Part shown: piece by piece, positions 17,496 to 27,173 of the stretch
Numbering within the stretch: the stretch's first letter is position 1
Layout: every line of letters starts with the position of its first letter
Position numbers and translations under genes: made by a program
Assembly (NCBI GenBank): GCA_025358305.1
Contig: JANYJZ010000013.1
Location: forward strand, 1 to 64,000
Length of the DNA stretch: 64,000 nt
Direction of reading: 5' to 3'
Origin: Ignavibacteriota bacterium
Lineage (GTDB): Bacteria; Bacteroidota; Ignavibacteria; UBA10030; SZUA-254
The notes under the pieces: model-generated
What the model saw: the letters and a program-made list of their open reading frames with translations, nothing else
Database searches by the model: none
What the model was told of the DNA's origin: nothing

Positions 17496-18322
17496 CGCTT
17501 CAGGAGCGCATCGAACGGCTCTTCGACCTTCCCGCAGGCTCCGTCGATGCGAATGATGCCCGCGGCGCAGTCCAGGAACTGAAAGACCTCCTCAATGCCG
17601 GCACGCTCCGCGCGGCCGAACGCCACGGCGGCACCTGGCGCGCCAACCCATGGGTAAAGAAGGGGATCCTCCTTGCGTTCCGGATCGGCGCCGTCACCGA
17701 TCAGTCGAAGAACGGGTTCACGTTCTTCGACAAGGACACCATTCCCCTGAAGAAGCTCACGCTCGAGGACCGCGTCCGGATCGTCCCGGGCGGAACTTCC
17801 GTGCGCGACGGCGCCTACGTCGCCCCCGGCGTGGTCATGATGCCCCCTTCGTACGTGAACATCGGCGCGTACGTCGACGAACGGACGATGATCGATTCCC
17901 ACGCGCTCGTGGGGTCCTGCGCCCAGATCGGCCGGAGGGTGCATCTGAGCGCCGCGGCGCAGATCGGCGGCGTCCTTGAACCGATCGGCTCCGTGCCGGT
18001 CATCGTGGAGGACGACGTCTTCGTCGGCGGCAACTCGGGCATCTACGAAGGGACGATCGTCCAGCAGCGCTCGGTGATCGGCGCCGGCGTCATCCTCACC
18101 GGCTCGACGCCCGTTTACGACCTCGTCCGGCAGGAGATCTACCGAAAAACGCCCGAGCGGCCGCTCATCATCCCGGAAGGGGCCGTCGTCATCCCCGGCA
18201 GCCGCCGGATCGACGGGCCGTTCGCGGACAAGCACCAACTCTCCCTCTCCGCACCGGTCATCATCAAATACCGGGACGGCAAGACAGACGCTTCGACCGT
18301 CCTCGAAGAAAGCCTGCGATGA
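17492..18322 (+). CDS. dapD: Tetrahydrodipicolinate N-succinyltransferase
   Basis: Transfers succinyl from succinyl-CoA to tetrahydrodipicolinate, so this organism uses the succinylase branch of the DAP pathway. The 276-residue protein has a helical N-terminal domain and a left-handed beta-helix from about residue 95, seen as hexapeptide repeats ([20 protein letters not shown], then [10 protein letters not shown]-like turns). The segment [15 protein letters not shown], typical of DapD, is present. It is coupled to dapA and the RmlD-like gene by 4-base overlaps. dapC and dapE are not in the window. Confidence 0.95.
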   Translation: MTLQERIERLFDLPAGSVDANDARGAVQELKDLLNAGTLRAAERHGGTWRANPWVKKGILLAFRIGAVTDQSKNGFTFFDKDTIPLKKLTLEDRVRIVPGGTSVRDGAYVAPGVVMMPPSYVNIGAYVDERTMIDSHALVGSCAQIGRRVHLSAAAQIGGVLEPIGSVPVIVEDDVFVGGNSGIYEGTIVQQRSVIGAGVILTGSTPVYDLVRQEIYRKTPERPLIIPEGAVVIPGSRRIDGPFADKHQLSLSAPVIIKYRDGKTDASTVLEESLR

Positions 18323-19257
18323 ACGCCGCGCTGAAGCGCGTTCTCATCACGGGGAGCAACGGGCTCCTCGGCCAGAAGCTCGTGGAGCTCTTCTCCCATC
18401 TCAACACGTTCAACATCCTCCTGACGTCGCGCCAGGAAAAGTCGGTGTTCGAGCACGATTCGATCCTCTACATCAAGGCCGACATCACCCGCCGCCAGGA
18501 GATCAAGAGGATCATCGAGGAGTTCGAGCCCGACGTCATCGTCAACACGGCCGCGATCACGAACGTCGACGCGTGCGAGACCGACCGCGAGTCAGCCTGG
18601 AAGGTGAACGTCGGCGGCGTGGAACACATCGTCCAGACCGCGAAGCTCACCGGCGCGAAGCTCATCCAACTCTCGACGGACTACGTCTTCGACGGCAAGA
18701 CGGGCCCGTATTCCGAGGTCGACCGGCCGAACCCCATGAGTTACTACGGCCGCACGAAGCTCGCAAGCGAGAATATCATTACGACGAGCGGGATCCCCTA
18801 CGCGATCATCCGCACGATGGTGCTCTATGGGACGGGCTACTCCGTCAAGCCGAACTTCGCCCTTTGGCTCATGAAGGAGCTCCGCGAAGAGAAGACCGTC
18901 CGCGTCGTCGACGACCAGATGGGGAACCCGACCCTCGCCGACGACCTCGCGTACGCGATCCTCAAAGCCATCGAACTCGACCGGACGGGCATCTACCATG
19001 TCTCGGGCCCGGACCTCGTGAGCCGCTACGAGTTCGCCACGACGCTCGCGCGCGTGTTTCATTACAGCAAGAAGCTCGTTGTGCCGGTGAAAACGGCTTC
19101 ACTGAAGCAGGCGGCGTCGCGCCCCTTGCGGTCGGGATTCATCACGCTCAAGACGCAGATCGATTTGGGCGTCAAGCTCTCCGGCATCGAGCAGGGACTC
19201 GTTATCCTGAAGCAGCAGGTGGAGAACCAGCTCAAGGACGAACAGGAAAACCAATAG
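18319..19257 (+). CDS. RmlD-like dTDP-4-dehydrorhamnose reductase family protein
   Basis: A 312-residue extended short-chain dehydrogenase of the RmlD group. It has the Rossmann motif [10 protein letters not shown] (from residue 11), the STDYVFDG segment near 118, and the catalytic YYGRTK (Tyr-x3-Lys) near 138. RmlD reduces dTDP-4-keto-rhamnose to dTDP-rhamnose for surface glycans. No rmlABC genes are nearby, so the substrate is uncertain and other NDP-sugar or methionine-adenosyltransferase-beta-like roles cannot be excluded. Its start overlaps the dapD stop (ATGA), making it the last member of the coupled run; serS follows 34 bases later. Confidence 0.85.
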   Translation: MNAALKRVLITGSNGLLGQKLVELFSHLNTFNILLTSRQEKSVFEHDSILYIKADITRRQEIKRIIEEFEPDVIVNTAAITNVDACETDRESAWKVNVGGVEHIVQTAKLTGAKLIQLSTDYVFDGKTGPYSEVDRPNPMSYYGRTKLASENIITTSGIPYAIIRTMVLYGTGYSVKPNFALWLMKELREEKTVRVVDDQMGNPTLADDLAYAILKAIELDRTGIYHVSGPDLVSRYEFATTLARVFHYSKKLVVPVKTASLKQAASRPLRSGFITLKTQIDLGVKLSGIEQGLVILKQQVENQLKDEQENQ

Positions 19258-19291
19258 TCATCCGCGTTCAACAACAAGAGGATCGCGCTTC

Positions 19292-20557
19292 ATGCTTGAG
19301 ATGAAATTCATCCGGGAACACCCGGACCTCGTCAAGGAAGGGATTCGCAGCAAAGGCGAAACGGACTCCATCGACCAGATCCTGGCGCTCGACGCACGAC
19401 GGCGCGACCTGCTCCAGAAGGCGGAAGCGCTGAAAAGCCGCAAGAACGTGGTCTCGGACGAGGTCGGCAAGCTCAAGCGCGACAAGAAGGACGCCTCCTC
19501 GGTCATCGCGGAGATGGAGTCGGTGAAAAGCGAGATCAAGTCCCTCGAGGACGAGCTCGGACCGGTGGAAGCGGAGCTCAACAAGATGATGCTCCTGGTA
19601 CCGAACATCCCCCACCCCTCCGTCCCCGTCGGGAAGACACCCGCGGAGAACCAGACGGTCTTCACCTGGGGGGAGGCGCCGGTGATCGATTTCGCGCCGA
19701 AGCCCCACTGGGAGCTCGTCGCGAAGCACGATATCATCGACTTCGAACGGGGCGTAAAGATCTCAGGCGCCGGGTTCCCGGTGTACAAGGGCGCCGGGGC
19801 GAAGTTCCAGCGCGCGCTCATCAATTTCTTCCTCGACGAGGCCGGCAAGAAAGGCTACAAGGAGATCCAGCCCCCCCTCATGGTGAACGGGGCGAGCGCG
19901 ACCGGCACCGGCCAGCTTCCCGACAAGGAGGACCTCATGTACGTCGCGACGAAGGACGAACTCTACCTCGTTCCCACCGCCGAGGTCCCCGTCACGAACA
20001 TCCACCGCGACGAGATCCTCGAGGAGGCGCAGCTCCCGATCACCTACTGCGCGTATACCCCCTGCTTCCGCCGCGAGGCGGGATCCTACGGCAAGGACGT
20101 CCGGGGCCTCAACCGCCTTCATCAGTTCGACAAGGTCGAGCTCGTGAAGTTCGTCCACCCCGGCGTCTCGTACAACGAACTCGATTCCTTGCGCGCCGAC
20201 GCGGAGGCGCTCCTTCAGAAGCTCGGCCTTCGGTACCGCGTTCTCCTCATGTGCACCGGGGACATGGGCTTCACGCAGACGAAGAAGTTCGACCTCGAGG
20301 TCTGGAGTGTCGGGCAGGAGCGGTGGCTCGAGGTCTCTTCGATCAGCAACTTCGAAGCGTTCCAGGCACGGCGCATGAACATCCGCTTCCGGCCGCGCGG
20401 CGGCGGGAAGCCAGAGTTCGTGCACACATTGAACGGCTCCGGACTGGCATTGCCCCGGATCGTCGCGGCGCTCCTCGAACATTACCAGACGCCGGAAGGC
20501 AAGGTCGTCGTCCCGAGCGTCCTCCAGCCCTACACGGGGTTCTCGGTCATCGGGTGA
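19292..20557 (+). CDS. serS: Serine--tRNA ligase
   Basis: Charges tRNA-Ser (and tRNA-Sec) with serine. The 421-residue length is standard. The N-terminal arm (about 30-105) is the long antiparallel coiled coil, rich in Lys, Glu and Leu, that grips the tRNA variable loop. Class II motif 2 appears as CFRREAGSYGKDVRGL, with the HQFDKVE stretch after it; motif 3 is NGSGLALPRIVAALLE near the C-terminus. The start ATG 19292 gives the usual MLEMKFIREHPDLV opening. It may be read from the upstream dap operon. Confidence 0.96.
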   Translation: MLEMKFIREHPDLVKEGIRSKGETDSIDQILALDARRRDLLQKAEALKSRKNVVSDEVGKLKRDKKDASSVIAEMESVKSEIKSLEDELGPVEAELNKMMLLVPNIPHPSVPVGKTPAENQTVFTWGEAPVIDFAPKPHWELVAKHDIIDFERGVKISGAGFPVYKGAGAKFQRALINFFLDEAGKKGYKEIQPPLMVNGASATGTGQLPDKEDLMYVATKDELYLVPTAEVPVTNIHRDEILEEAQLPITYCAYTPCFRREAGSYGKDVRGLNRLHQFDKVELVKFVHPGVSYNELDSLRADAEALLQKLGLRYRVLLMCTGDMGFTQTKKFDLEVWSVGQERWLEVSSISNFEAFQARRMNIRFRPRGGGKPEFVHTLNGSGLALPRIVAALLEHYQTPEGKVVVPSVLQPYTGFSVIG

Positions 20558-20572
20558 GATCCGGCGTTTGAA

Positions 20573-20602
20573 TTGCTCACGGGAAGACCACGTGTACTAT
20601 TG
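20573..20602 (+). promoter_or_regulatory. Candidate promoter for the small lipoprotein gene
   Basis: TTG (20573-20575), 19 bases, then TACTATTG (20595-20602), one mismatch from TAnnTTTG. The predicted transcript start is only a few bases from ATG 20612, so the message would be nearly leaderless; no Shine-Dalgarno is visible. Confidence 0.4.
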
Positions 20603-20611
20603 CATCGTCAC

Positions 20612-21070
20612 ATGCGCCACTTCCAATTCTTAACGACGCTCGTCTGGATCACATTGGTTCAGTTGTACAGTCTTCTTAGCGGGTGCGCTCCGTCCTCCGC
20701 CTGTTCGCGCCTCACTCGAGTGCCGGAAGATGCATCATGTAATCCCCCCTGCGGGTGTTTCGAATTCTCAATGGAATCCGGCGGCCTCGAGAGCCACAAC
20801 GCGCATGTCGACAGATCGTACGACGCCATGATCGTTCGACCCGAAAGCGTCATAGAGTTTTACCGAAATGACACTCTGGTATCCCGCCGAACTGATATTA
20901 AGGGTCTTCTTAGCACAAGTGACGACGAATCTTCTCTTCGGTTCCTCGCGCAATTTGGCTCGAATCAGGAGACCTATACCTTCCGCGGGCGAGATAGTGT
21001 ATGGTACTTGCCTTCTCCGGCAATGGATGTCAGCTCACGCCTCTACGTCAGAAGCAAATCCCGAAAGTAG
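20612..21070 (+). CDS. Small Cys-rich lipoprotein, unknown function
   Basis: A 152-residue protein of no family I recognise. The ATG at 20612 is preferred over the one at 20573 because it opens a signal peptide (MRHFQFLTTLVWITLVQLYS) ending in the lipobox LLSGC. Six cysteines fall within the first 60 mature residues (SACSRL, DASCNPPCGCFEF), suggesting disulphides. The remainder looks like a small beta-rich domain. Base composition is less GC-rich than its neighbours, which together with isolation between serS and the ABC genes may mean recent acquisition. It is plausibly a membrane-anchored periplasmic protein. Confidence 0.6.
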   Translation: MRHFQFLTTLVWITLVQLYSLLSGCAPSSACSRLTRVPEDASCNPPCGCFEFSMESGGLESHNAHVDRSYDAMIVRPESVIEFYRNDTLVSRRTDIKGLLSTSDDESSLRFLAQFGSNQETYTFRGRDSVWYLPSPAMDVSSRLYVRSKSRK

Positions 21071-21156
21071 TTCCGATCGGTTGCTTTCCCCTTCTCATTT
21101 TTTTTCTCTCAACTCTTTCGTATCTTACTGCGTGAGAGTCCATTCCTATTGTCGGC

Positions 21157-22917
21157 ATGAAATCCCTTTTTCGGCTTAAGCCGTACCTCCTCAAATACCG
21201 CAAAACGCTCATCTGGGGGCTCATCACCGTCTTCGGAAGCAATCTCTTCACCGTCATCCAGCCGAAGCTCGTCGGCGAAGCCGTCGACAAGCTCAAGCAG
21301 GGGATCGAATTCCATAAGATCGAGGGCACGGGTCTCTTGGCCTATGCCGGCATGATCGTTGGGCTTTCCCTCATCTCCGGCATCTTTACCTTCTTGACGC
21401 GCCAGACGATCATCGTCATGTCGCGCCACATCGAGTTCGACCTCAGAAACGACTTCCTGAGCCATATCCAGAAGCTCTCACTCTCCTACTTCCAGCGCAC
21501 GCCCACGGGCGACCTCATGGCGCATGCGACGAACGACATCGGCTCCGTCCGCAATGCGGTAGGCCCGGGCATCATGTACCCGGCGGATACGCTCATCACG
21601 TTCTCCATGACGCTCGCGATGATGCTCTGGAGCGACTGGCGGCTGACGCTCATGGCCCTCATCCCGCTTCCGTTCGTCTCCTTCGCCGTCTACCATCTCG
21701 GGAAGCTCATTCATCAGAAGTTCGAAGGGCGACAGGAACAGTTCTCGAAGTTGACCATGCGCGCCCAGGAGAACCTCTCCGGCATCCGGATCGTCAAGGC
21801 GTACGTCCGTGAGGAGTACGAGATCGGGCTCTTCCACGACCTAAGCTGGGACTACCTCAAGCGGAACCTCGTCCTCGCCCGGATACAGTCCCTCATGTGG
21901 CCGCTCATGTTCCTCCTCGTCGGCTGCTCGCTCGTCGTCACCGTCTACTACGGCGGCGTCCGCGTCATCGACGGCGACATCACTATCGGCACGCTTACCG
22001 CGTTCTTCGGTTATCTCATCCTGCTCATCTGGCCGATGATCGCGTTCGGCTGGGTCACGAACATCCTCCAGCAGGGGGCCGCGTCGATGGAACGGCTGGG
22101 CAGGATCCTCGACACCGAGCCGGAGATCCGGGACACCGCGAAGACCCGAAGCGATATCCGCGGGGTCGCCGGCAAGATCGAGTTCCGGGGGGTGAGCTTC
22201 ACACACGCGGGCGCACCGGCTCCGACGCTCCACGACATCGACCTCGAGATCGCGCAGGGCTCCACCGTCGCGGTCGTCGGGTACACCGGATCGGGGAAGT
22301 CCACGCTCGTGAATCTCATCGCGCGGCTCTACGACGTCACCGGAGGAGAGGTCCGCATCGACGGCGCCGACATCCGCACCATCCCCTTGGGCGTCCTCCG
22401 GTCCCACATCGGCTACGTCCAGCAGGAGACGTTCCTCTTCTCAGATTCGATCGCGGACAACATCGCCTACGGGAGCGACCACGGCACCGACGAGACGATC
22501 CGCGCCGCCGCGGAGGTCTCGCAGATCGCCCGGGACGTGAGCGAGTTTCCGGCCGGGTACCAGACGATGATCGGGGAGCGCGGCATCACGCTCTCCGGAG
22601 GCCAGAAGCAGCGCACGAGCATCGCCCGCGCGGTCCTGCGCGATCCGAAGATCCTCATCCTGGACGACGCCCTTTCCGCCGTCGACACCTACACGGAGGA
22701 AGAGATCCTCAAGCGGCTCAAAGGCGTGATGAAAGACCGCACGAGCATCATCATCAGCCACCGCATCTCCACTGTGAAGGAAGCGGACCTCATCGTCGTT
22801 CTCGACAAGGGGACGATCGCCGAGCGCGGCACGCACGGCGAGCTCGTGCGCCTCGGCGGCATCTACGCCGATCTCTACGAGAAGCAGCTCCTCGAAGAGG
22901 AGCTCGACCACTTATGA
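21157..22917 (+). CDS. ABC exporter half, degenerate ATP site (heterodimer subunit 1)
   Basis: A 586-residue half-transporter with a six-helix type IV membrane domain (about 1-320) fused to an ATPase domain. Walker A is GYTGSGKS (residue 375), Q-loop YVQQET, signature LSGGQ (479), and Walker B ILILDD. The catalytic Glu after Walker B is Asp504, and the switch His is present (IIISHR). Replacement of this Glu by Asp is the mark of the non-hydrolysing site in heterodimeric exporters such as TM287/288 and BmrCD. The next gene, 19 bases on, supplies the partner. The exported substrate (lipid or drug) is unknown. Confidence 0.9.
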   Translation: MKSLFRLKPYLLKYRKTLIWGLITVFGSNLFTVIQPKLVGEAVDKLKQGIEFHKIEGTGLLAYAGMIVGLSLISGIFTFLTRQTIIVMSRHIEFDLRNDFLSHIQKLSLSYFQRTPTGDLMAHATNDIGSVRNAVGPGIMYPADTLITFSMTLAMMLWSDWRLTLMALIPLPFVSFAVYHLGKLIHQKFEGRQEQFSKLTMRAQENLSGIRIVKAYVREEYEIGLFHDLSWDYLKRNLVLARIQSLMWPLMFLLVGCSLVVTVYYGGVRVIDGDITIGTLTAFFGYLILLIWPMIAFGWVTNILQQGAASMERLGRILDTEPEIRDTAKTRSDIRGVAGKIEFRGVSFTHAGAPAPTLHDIDLEIAQGSTVAVVGYTGSGKSTLVNLIARLYDVTGGEVRIDGADIRTIPLGVLRSHIGYVQQETFLFSDSIADNIAYGSDHGTDETIRAAAEVSQIARDVSEFPAGYQTMIGERGITLSGGQKQRTSIARAVLRDPKILILDDALSAVDTYTEEEILKRLKGVMKDRTSIIISHRISTVKEADLIVVLDKGTIAERGTHGELVRLGGIYADLYEKQLLEEELDHL

Positions 22918-22936
22918 TCCTTTCACGTCAGCGCTG

Positions 22937-24727
22937 ATGCAGGAAGAAGAAATACTCGGAAAAGCGTACGATAATCAGCTCATGAAGAGGCTGATCCGGT
23001 ACCTCAAGCCGTACACGTGGTACGTCGCCCTCGGCATCCTCACGAGCGTCGCCGTTTCGGCGATGGAGGCCGTACGCCCATGGTTCATCCGCCACGCGGT
23101 CGACGTCAACATCGCGCAGAACGACAAGCACGGCCTGCTTCAGACAGCGGCCGCATTCTTCGCGCTCCTCGTCGTCCGCGGGACCGTCCAGTACGCGAAC
23201 GCGTACCTCACGCAGTGGATCGGACAGCGGACCATCTTCGACCTCCGGATGGAAGTTTTCCGGCACCTCCAGAAGCTCGGGCTCAAGTTCTTCGACCGCA
23301 ACCCTATCGGGCGTCTCATCACCCGGGTGACGAACGACATCGAGGTCCTGAACGAGATGTTCTCCTCCGGCATCGTCATGGCGTTCAGCGACATCTTCAC
23401 GATCGCCGGGATCCTCTATTTCATGTTCACCATGAGCTGGAAGCTCGCGCTCGTGTCCTTGAGCGTGCTGCCGCTCCTCTTCTACGGGACATTCCTCTTC
23501 CGCAAGAAGGCCCGCGAGGCCTACCGCCAGGTCCGGATCCAGCTTGCGCGGATCAACACGTTCATGCAGGAGCACATCACCGGCATGATGGTCGATCAGA
23601 TCTTCAACCGCGAGGCGAAGTCCTACGAGACGTTCTCGGAGATCAACGGACTCCACCGCGACGCGAACGTCAAGTCGATCCTGTACTATTCGTTCTTCTA
23701 TCCGGGCGTGGAGCTCATCGGCGCCCTCGCCGTCGGTCTCATTCTCTGGTACGCCGGGGTCGGCGCCCTCGACGGGTCGATCACGATCGGCACGATCATG
23801 GCATTCCTTCAATACAACGAGATGTTCTGGCGGCCCATCCGCGACCTCTCGGAAAAGTACAACATCATGCAGACCGCGATGGCCTCGTCCGAGCGCGTCT
23901 TCAAGCTTCTCGACGACCAGACGATCGTCGCGGCCCCGCCGGCGCCCGTTCCCCTGCGCGACGTCCGGGGTGAGATCGAGTTCCGGAACGTCTGGTTCGC
24001 GTACATCGGCGAGGAATGGGTCCTCAAGGACGCGTCGTTCCGGGTCATGCCCGGCGAGACCGTCGCGTTCGTCGGCCACACCGGCGCGGGAAAGACGACG
24101 ATCATCAACCTCCTGACGCGGTTCTACGACTATCAGAAGGGGGAGATCCTCGTCGACGGCATTGACATCCGGCAGCTCGACCCGCACGAACTCCGGCGCC
24201 AGATGGCGATCGTGCTCCAGGACGTCTTCCTCTTCTCCGGCGACATCACGTCGAACATCACCCTCGGCAACGAGTCGATCTCCCATGACCGGATGAAGGC
24301 CGCCGCGCGCGTCGTCGGGGCGCACCGGTTCATCGAACAGCTCCCGCAGCAGTACGTGCAGGAGGTGAAGGAGCGCGGGGCGACCCTCTCCGTCGGCCAG
24401 AAGCAGCTCATCTCGTTCGCCAGAGCGCTCGCCGTGCACCCGAAGATCCTTATTTTAGACGAGGCGACCTCGAGCGTCGACACGGAGACCGAGATCCTCA
24501 TCCAGCAGGCGATCAGCAAGCTTCTCCAGGGACGAACCTCCCTCGTCGTCGCCCACCGACTCTCCACCATCCAGCGGGCGAACAAGATCATCGTCATGCA
24601 CAAAGGCGAGATCCGGGAGTCGGGGACGCACCAGGAACTCCTCACGCTCGGCGGCATCTATTATAAGCTCTACCGGCTTCAGTACAAGGAACAGGAGAAG
24701 GCCGGAACGCCGGTTCCGCGGCCGTAA
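22937..24727 (+). CDS. ABC exporter half, canonical ATP site (heterodimer subunit 2)
   Basis: A 596-residue partner of the preceding exporter half. The membrane domain (about 20-325) has the NPIGRLITRVTNDIE motif typical of MsbA-like proteins. The ATPase domain has Walker A GHTGAGKT (from residue 380), signature LSVGQ (484) with Val in place of the central Gly, Walker B ILILDE with catalytic Glu509, and switch His in VVAHRLST. In a head-to-tail dimer the altered LSVGQ faces the Asp504 site of subunit 1, so both defects fall in one degenerate site and the other stays active. This agreement supports obligate pairing. Confidence 0.92.
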   Translation: MQEEEILGKAYDNQLMKRLIRYLKPYTWYVALGILTSVAVSAMEAVRPWFIRHAVDVNIAQNDKHGLLQTAAAFFALLVVRGTVQYANAYLTQWIGQRTIFDLRMEVFRHLQKLGLKFFDRNPIGRLITRVTNDIEVLNEMFSSGIVMAFSDIFTIAGILYFMFTMSWKLALVSLSVLPLLFYGTFLFRKKAREAYRQVRIQLARINTFMQEHITGMMVDQIFNREAKSYETFSEINGLHRDANVKSILYYSFFYPGVELIGALAVGLILWYAGVGALDGSITIGTIMAFLQYNEMFWRPIRDLSEKYNIMQTAMASSERVFKLLDDQTIVAAPPAPVPLRDVRGEIEFRNVWFAYIGEEWVLKDASFRVMPGETVAFVGHTGAGKTTIINLLTRFYDYQKGEILVDGIDIRQLDPHELRRQMAIVLQDVFLFSGDITSNITLGNESISHDRMKAAARVVGAHRFIEQLPQQYVQEVKERGATLSVGQKQLISFARALAVHPKILILDEATSSVDTETEILIQQAISKLLQGRTSLVVAHRLSTIQRANKIIVMHKGEIRESGTHQELLTLGGIYYKLYRLQYKEQEKAGTPVPRP

Positions 24728-24814
24728 TGAGGGTTTTTTGCCTGGGAACATTTCGGGACGCCGGAGTGTTGAACCAGAAAGACGGACATTCTTCACACGA
24801 AAAGGAGTACTCCT

Positions 24815-26314
24815 ATGGCCCGCACGTTCCTCCTCGCAGTTCTCATGCTTGTCGCGCACATGGCCCTCGCCCAGGACACCCGTGCCGGCGCGAGCAGCCG
24901 GACATCCGTCGACCTGACGGTCTACAACCAGAACCTCTCCCTCATCCGGGAGGAGCGGACGATACCAATCGGCAAGGGCATCACGAAAGTGATCATCCCC
25001 GACATCCCGGCGACGATCGACGGGACGTCCCTCCATTTTCTCAGCACAACGGCGCCCGGAGCGGTCCGCGTCCTCGAGCAGAACTACCAGTACGACCTCG
25101 TGAACCAGGGGAAGCTGCTTGAAAAATACATCGGCAAGGAGGTGGAGTTCGTCCGGGTGAACGAAGAGACGAAGAAGGAGTACACCGTCAAAGGAACGAT
25201 CCTATCCACCGGCTATCAGACGCAGCCGCAGTATGGCAGCGCGATCCCGGTCTACGCCGCCGTCGGCGGTATCGTCGCGGAGATCAACGGAAAGATCGAG
25301 ATCAACCCCGCCGGGAGGCTCGTCCTCCCGAGCCTCCCGGAAGGCCTGATATTGAAACCGCAGCTCGAATGGCTCGTGAGCAACTCGCAGCCGGGGGAGC
25401 ATAAGGCCGAGATCAGCTACCTCGCGGGAGGGCTCTCCTGGAACGCGAACTACGTCGCGCTCCTCAACAAAGCCGACGATAAGATCGATCTCACCGGCTG
25501 GGTGACCCTCACGAACAACTCCGGCACGTCGTTCTCGAATGCCGGGCTGAAGCTCGTCGCCGGCGACGTGAACGTGGTCCAGGATCAGATGAGAACGATG
25601 GGACGTGGCGACATGCAGATGGAGGCGAAGGTCGCCGACCAGCAGTTTAAACAGACCGACCTCTTCGAATACAAACTCTACACGCTCCAGCGCCACGCGG
25701 ACCTCAACAACAACGAGACGAAGCAGGTGGAGCTCGTCTCCGGGAACGACATCGTTGCGAAAAAGATGTTCATCTACGACGGGCTCGCGGACCAGTGGCG
25801 GATGTGGTACAACAACTTCTCCTACCGCGGCCAGGAGACCTTCGGCCAGCAGTCGAACACGAAGATCGGCGTCTATGTCACGTTCAAGAACGACGAAGCG
25901 TCGGGCCTCGGCCTCCCGCTGCCCAAAGGGAAGGTGCGCGTCTACAAGCGGGACGAGGACGGGAAGGAACAGTTCATCGGCGAAGACCAGATCGACCACA
26001 CCCCGAAGGACGAGGAGCTCCGTCTCTACCTCGGCAACGCGTTCGACATCGTCGGCGAACGGGCACAGATGAACTTCCGGACGCTCCCGGGCGGTCGGTC
26101 GATCGAGGAGACGGTGCAGATCAAGGTGCGCAACCACAAGGAGGAGCCGGCGGCGGTCCAGATCTACGAACATCCGTGGCGGTGGAGCCAATGGGAGATC
26201 GTGAAGCAGAACAGCGACTGGGTGAAGGTCGACCAGTCGACGCTTCGGTTCCCCGTGAAGCTCGCCAAGGGCGAGGAGAAGACGGTCACCTACACGATCC
26301 GGTATTCCTGGTAA
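24815..26314 (+). CDS. DUF4139 domain protein, exported
   Basis: A 499-residue secreted protein. AAAAGGAG lies 7 bases before ATG 24815, and a signal peptide (about 1-19, cleaved after ALA) follows. The segment SVDLTVYNQNLSLIREERTI and later WLVSNSQPGEHKAEISYLAGGLSWNANYVALL mark the DUF4139 family, a beta-rich group whose role is not known; an N-terminal DUF4140-like part is reduced. The rest is beta-rich and ends YTIRYSW. It lies 88 bases after the ABC exporter pair and may belong to the same transcript, but no functional link can be drawn. Confidence 0.85.
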   Translation: MARTFLLAVLMLVAHMALAQDTRAGASSRTSVDLTVYNQNLSLIREERTIPIGKGITKVIIPDIPATIDGTSLHFLSTTAPGAVRVLEQNYQYDLVNQGKLLEKYIGKEVEFVRVNEETKKEYTVKGTILSTGYQTQPQYGSAIPVYAAVGGIVAEINGKIEINPAGRLVLPSLPEGLILKPQLEWLVSNSQPGEHKAEISYLAGGLSWNANYVALLNKADDKIDLTGWVTLTNNSGTSFSNAGLKLVAGDVNVVQDQMRTMGRGDMQMEAKVADQQFKQTDLFEYKLYTLQRHADLNNNETKQVELVSGNDIVAKKMFIYDGLADQWRMWYNNFSYRGQETFGQQSNTKIGVYVTFKNDEASGLGLPLPKGKVRVYKRDEDGKEQFIGEDQIDHTPKDEELRLYLGNAFDIVGERAQMNFRTLPGGRSIEETVQIKVRNHKEEPAAVQIYEHPWRWSQWEIVKQNSDWVKVDQSTLRFPVKLAKGEEKTVTYTIRYSW

Positions 26315-26389
26315 AAGGAGAGGATCTTTCCGGCGCTTTGTGGCCGGGAGTCAAAGCGTCACACTATACAAAATGGAGCGAACGCCTGC

Positions 26390-27088
26390 ATGAAGACATT
26401 TCTCAGCGACATCTCGCATACGGAGTTTCCCATGTCCGACAAAGTGTCGGGCAGGGCGTTGCGGCCCGCGCTCCTGCAATTGATCCAAAAGGACGTCCCC
26501 GAATTCACCCCCGACCACTCCATCTCCATCAGCGAGCTGAACAACTATCGAGAGAAGTATATCTCATCGTATCTTACGAAAGAGGTAGGCGAACTGAGCG
26601 AGCTTGAAAAGACCGTCGCTGCATCCTTGACCGACAAGACCACCTTGACAGACAAGGTGAACCATGAAAAGAAGAAGGTCCTGACGGTCGGACAGAAGGT
26701 CGCAGACAAGGTGGCCTCCTTCGGGGGCAGCTGGAAGTTCATCATCTCGTTCGGCGTGTTCATGTTCAGCTGGATCTGCGTCAACGTCCTGTTGCTCGTC
26801 AACAAACCCTACGATCCCTATCCGTTCATTCTCTTGAATTTGATCCTCTCCTGTCTGGCGGCGATACAGGCCCCCGTGATCATGATGAGCCAAAACCGGC
26901 AGGAAGAGAAGGACCGGGACAGGTCCAAGAAGGACTACATGGTGAATTTGAAAGCGGAGATGGAAGTGAGGATGCTTCACGAAAAGCTCGATCATCTCGT
27001 GATGCACCAGCAGCAGGAGCTCCTGGAGATACAGAAGGTTCAGATCGAGATGCTGAACGACATCCTCAAGAGGATCGCCCCCAAGTAG
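26390..27088 (+). CDS. DUF1003 domain membrane protein
   Basis: A 232-residue integral membrane protein. The DUF1003 core (about 95-185) starts KVADKVASFGGSWKFIISF and contains two transmembrane helices (near 110-132 and 143-165), followed by the conserved SQNRQEEKDRDRSKKDY segment. The C-terminal 50 residues form a charged amphipathic helix. The N-terminal 90 residues may bind a ligand; a zinc-ribbon seen in some relatives is not evident. The family's function is unknown. Either ATG 26390 or ATG 26432 (with GGAG 7 bases before it) could be the start. A long hairpin follows the gene. Confidence 0.85.
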   Translation: MKTFLSDISHTEFPMSDKVSGRALRPALLQLIQKDVPEFTPDHSISISELNNYREKYISSYLTKEVGELSELEKTVAASLTDKTTLTDKVNHEKKKVLTVGQKVADKVASFGGSWKFIISFGVFMFSWICVNVLLLVNKPYDPYPFILLNLILSCLAAIQAPVIMMSQNRQEEKDRDRSKKDYMVNLKAEMEVRMLHEKLDHLVMHQQQELLEIQKVQIEMLNDILKRIAPK

Positions 27089-27111
27089 GAGTCCGGCACG
27101 CCTCAGATGCA

Positions 27112-27152
27112 CAAGAATCCCGGCGCTCGAACGTGAGCGGCCGGGATTCTTG
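27112..27152. terminator. Bidirectional hairpin between DUF1003 gene and fbp
   Basis: A perfect 13-bp stem, caagaatcccggc (27112-27124) with gccgggattcttg (27140-27152), sits between the convergent genes. T-rich bases follow in both directions, though no long T run. Confidence 0.75.
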
Positions 27153-27173
27153 TTGTAGAAATACTGCGGAGAC

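Noticed and set aside
22928-24439. Minus-strand open frame of 503 codons opposite the second ABC gene
   Set aside because: Shadow of a clear ABC exporter gene; composition not protein-like.
24704-24738. Possible terminator after the ABC genes (6-bp stem and T6)
   Set aside because: The stem is inside the coding end and 15 bases from the T run, so it does not form a terminator.
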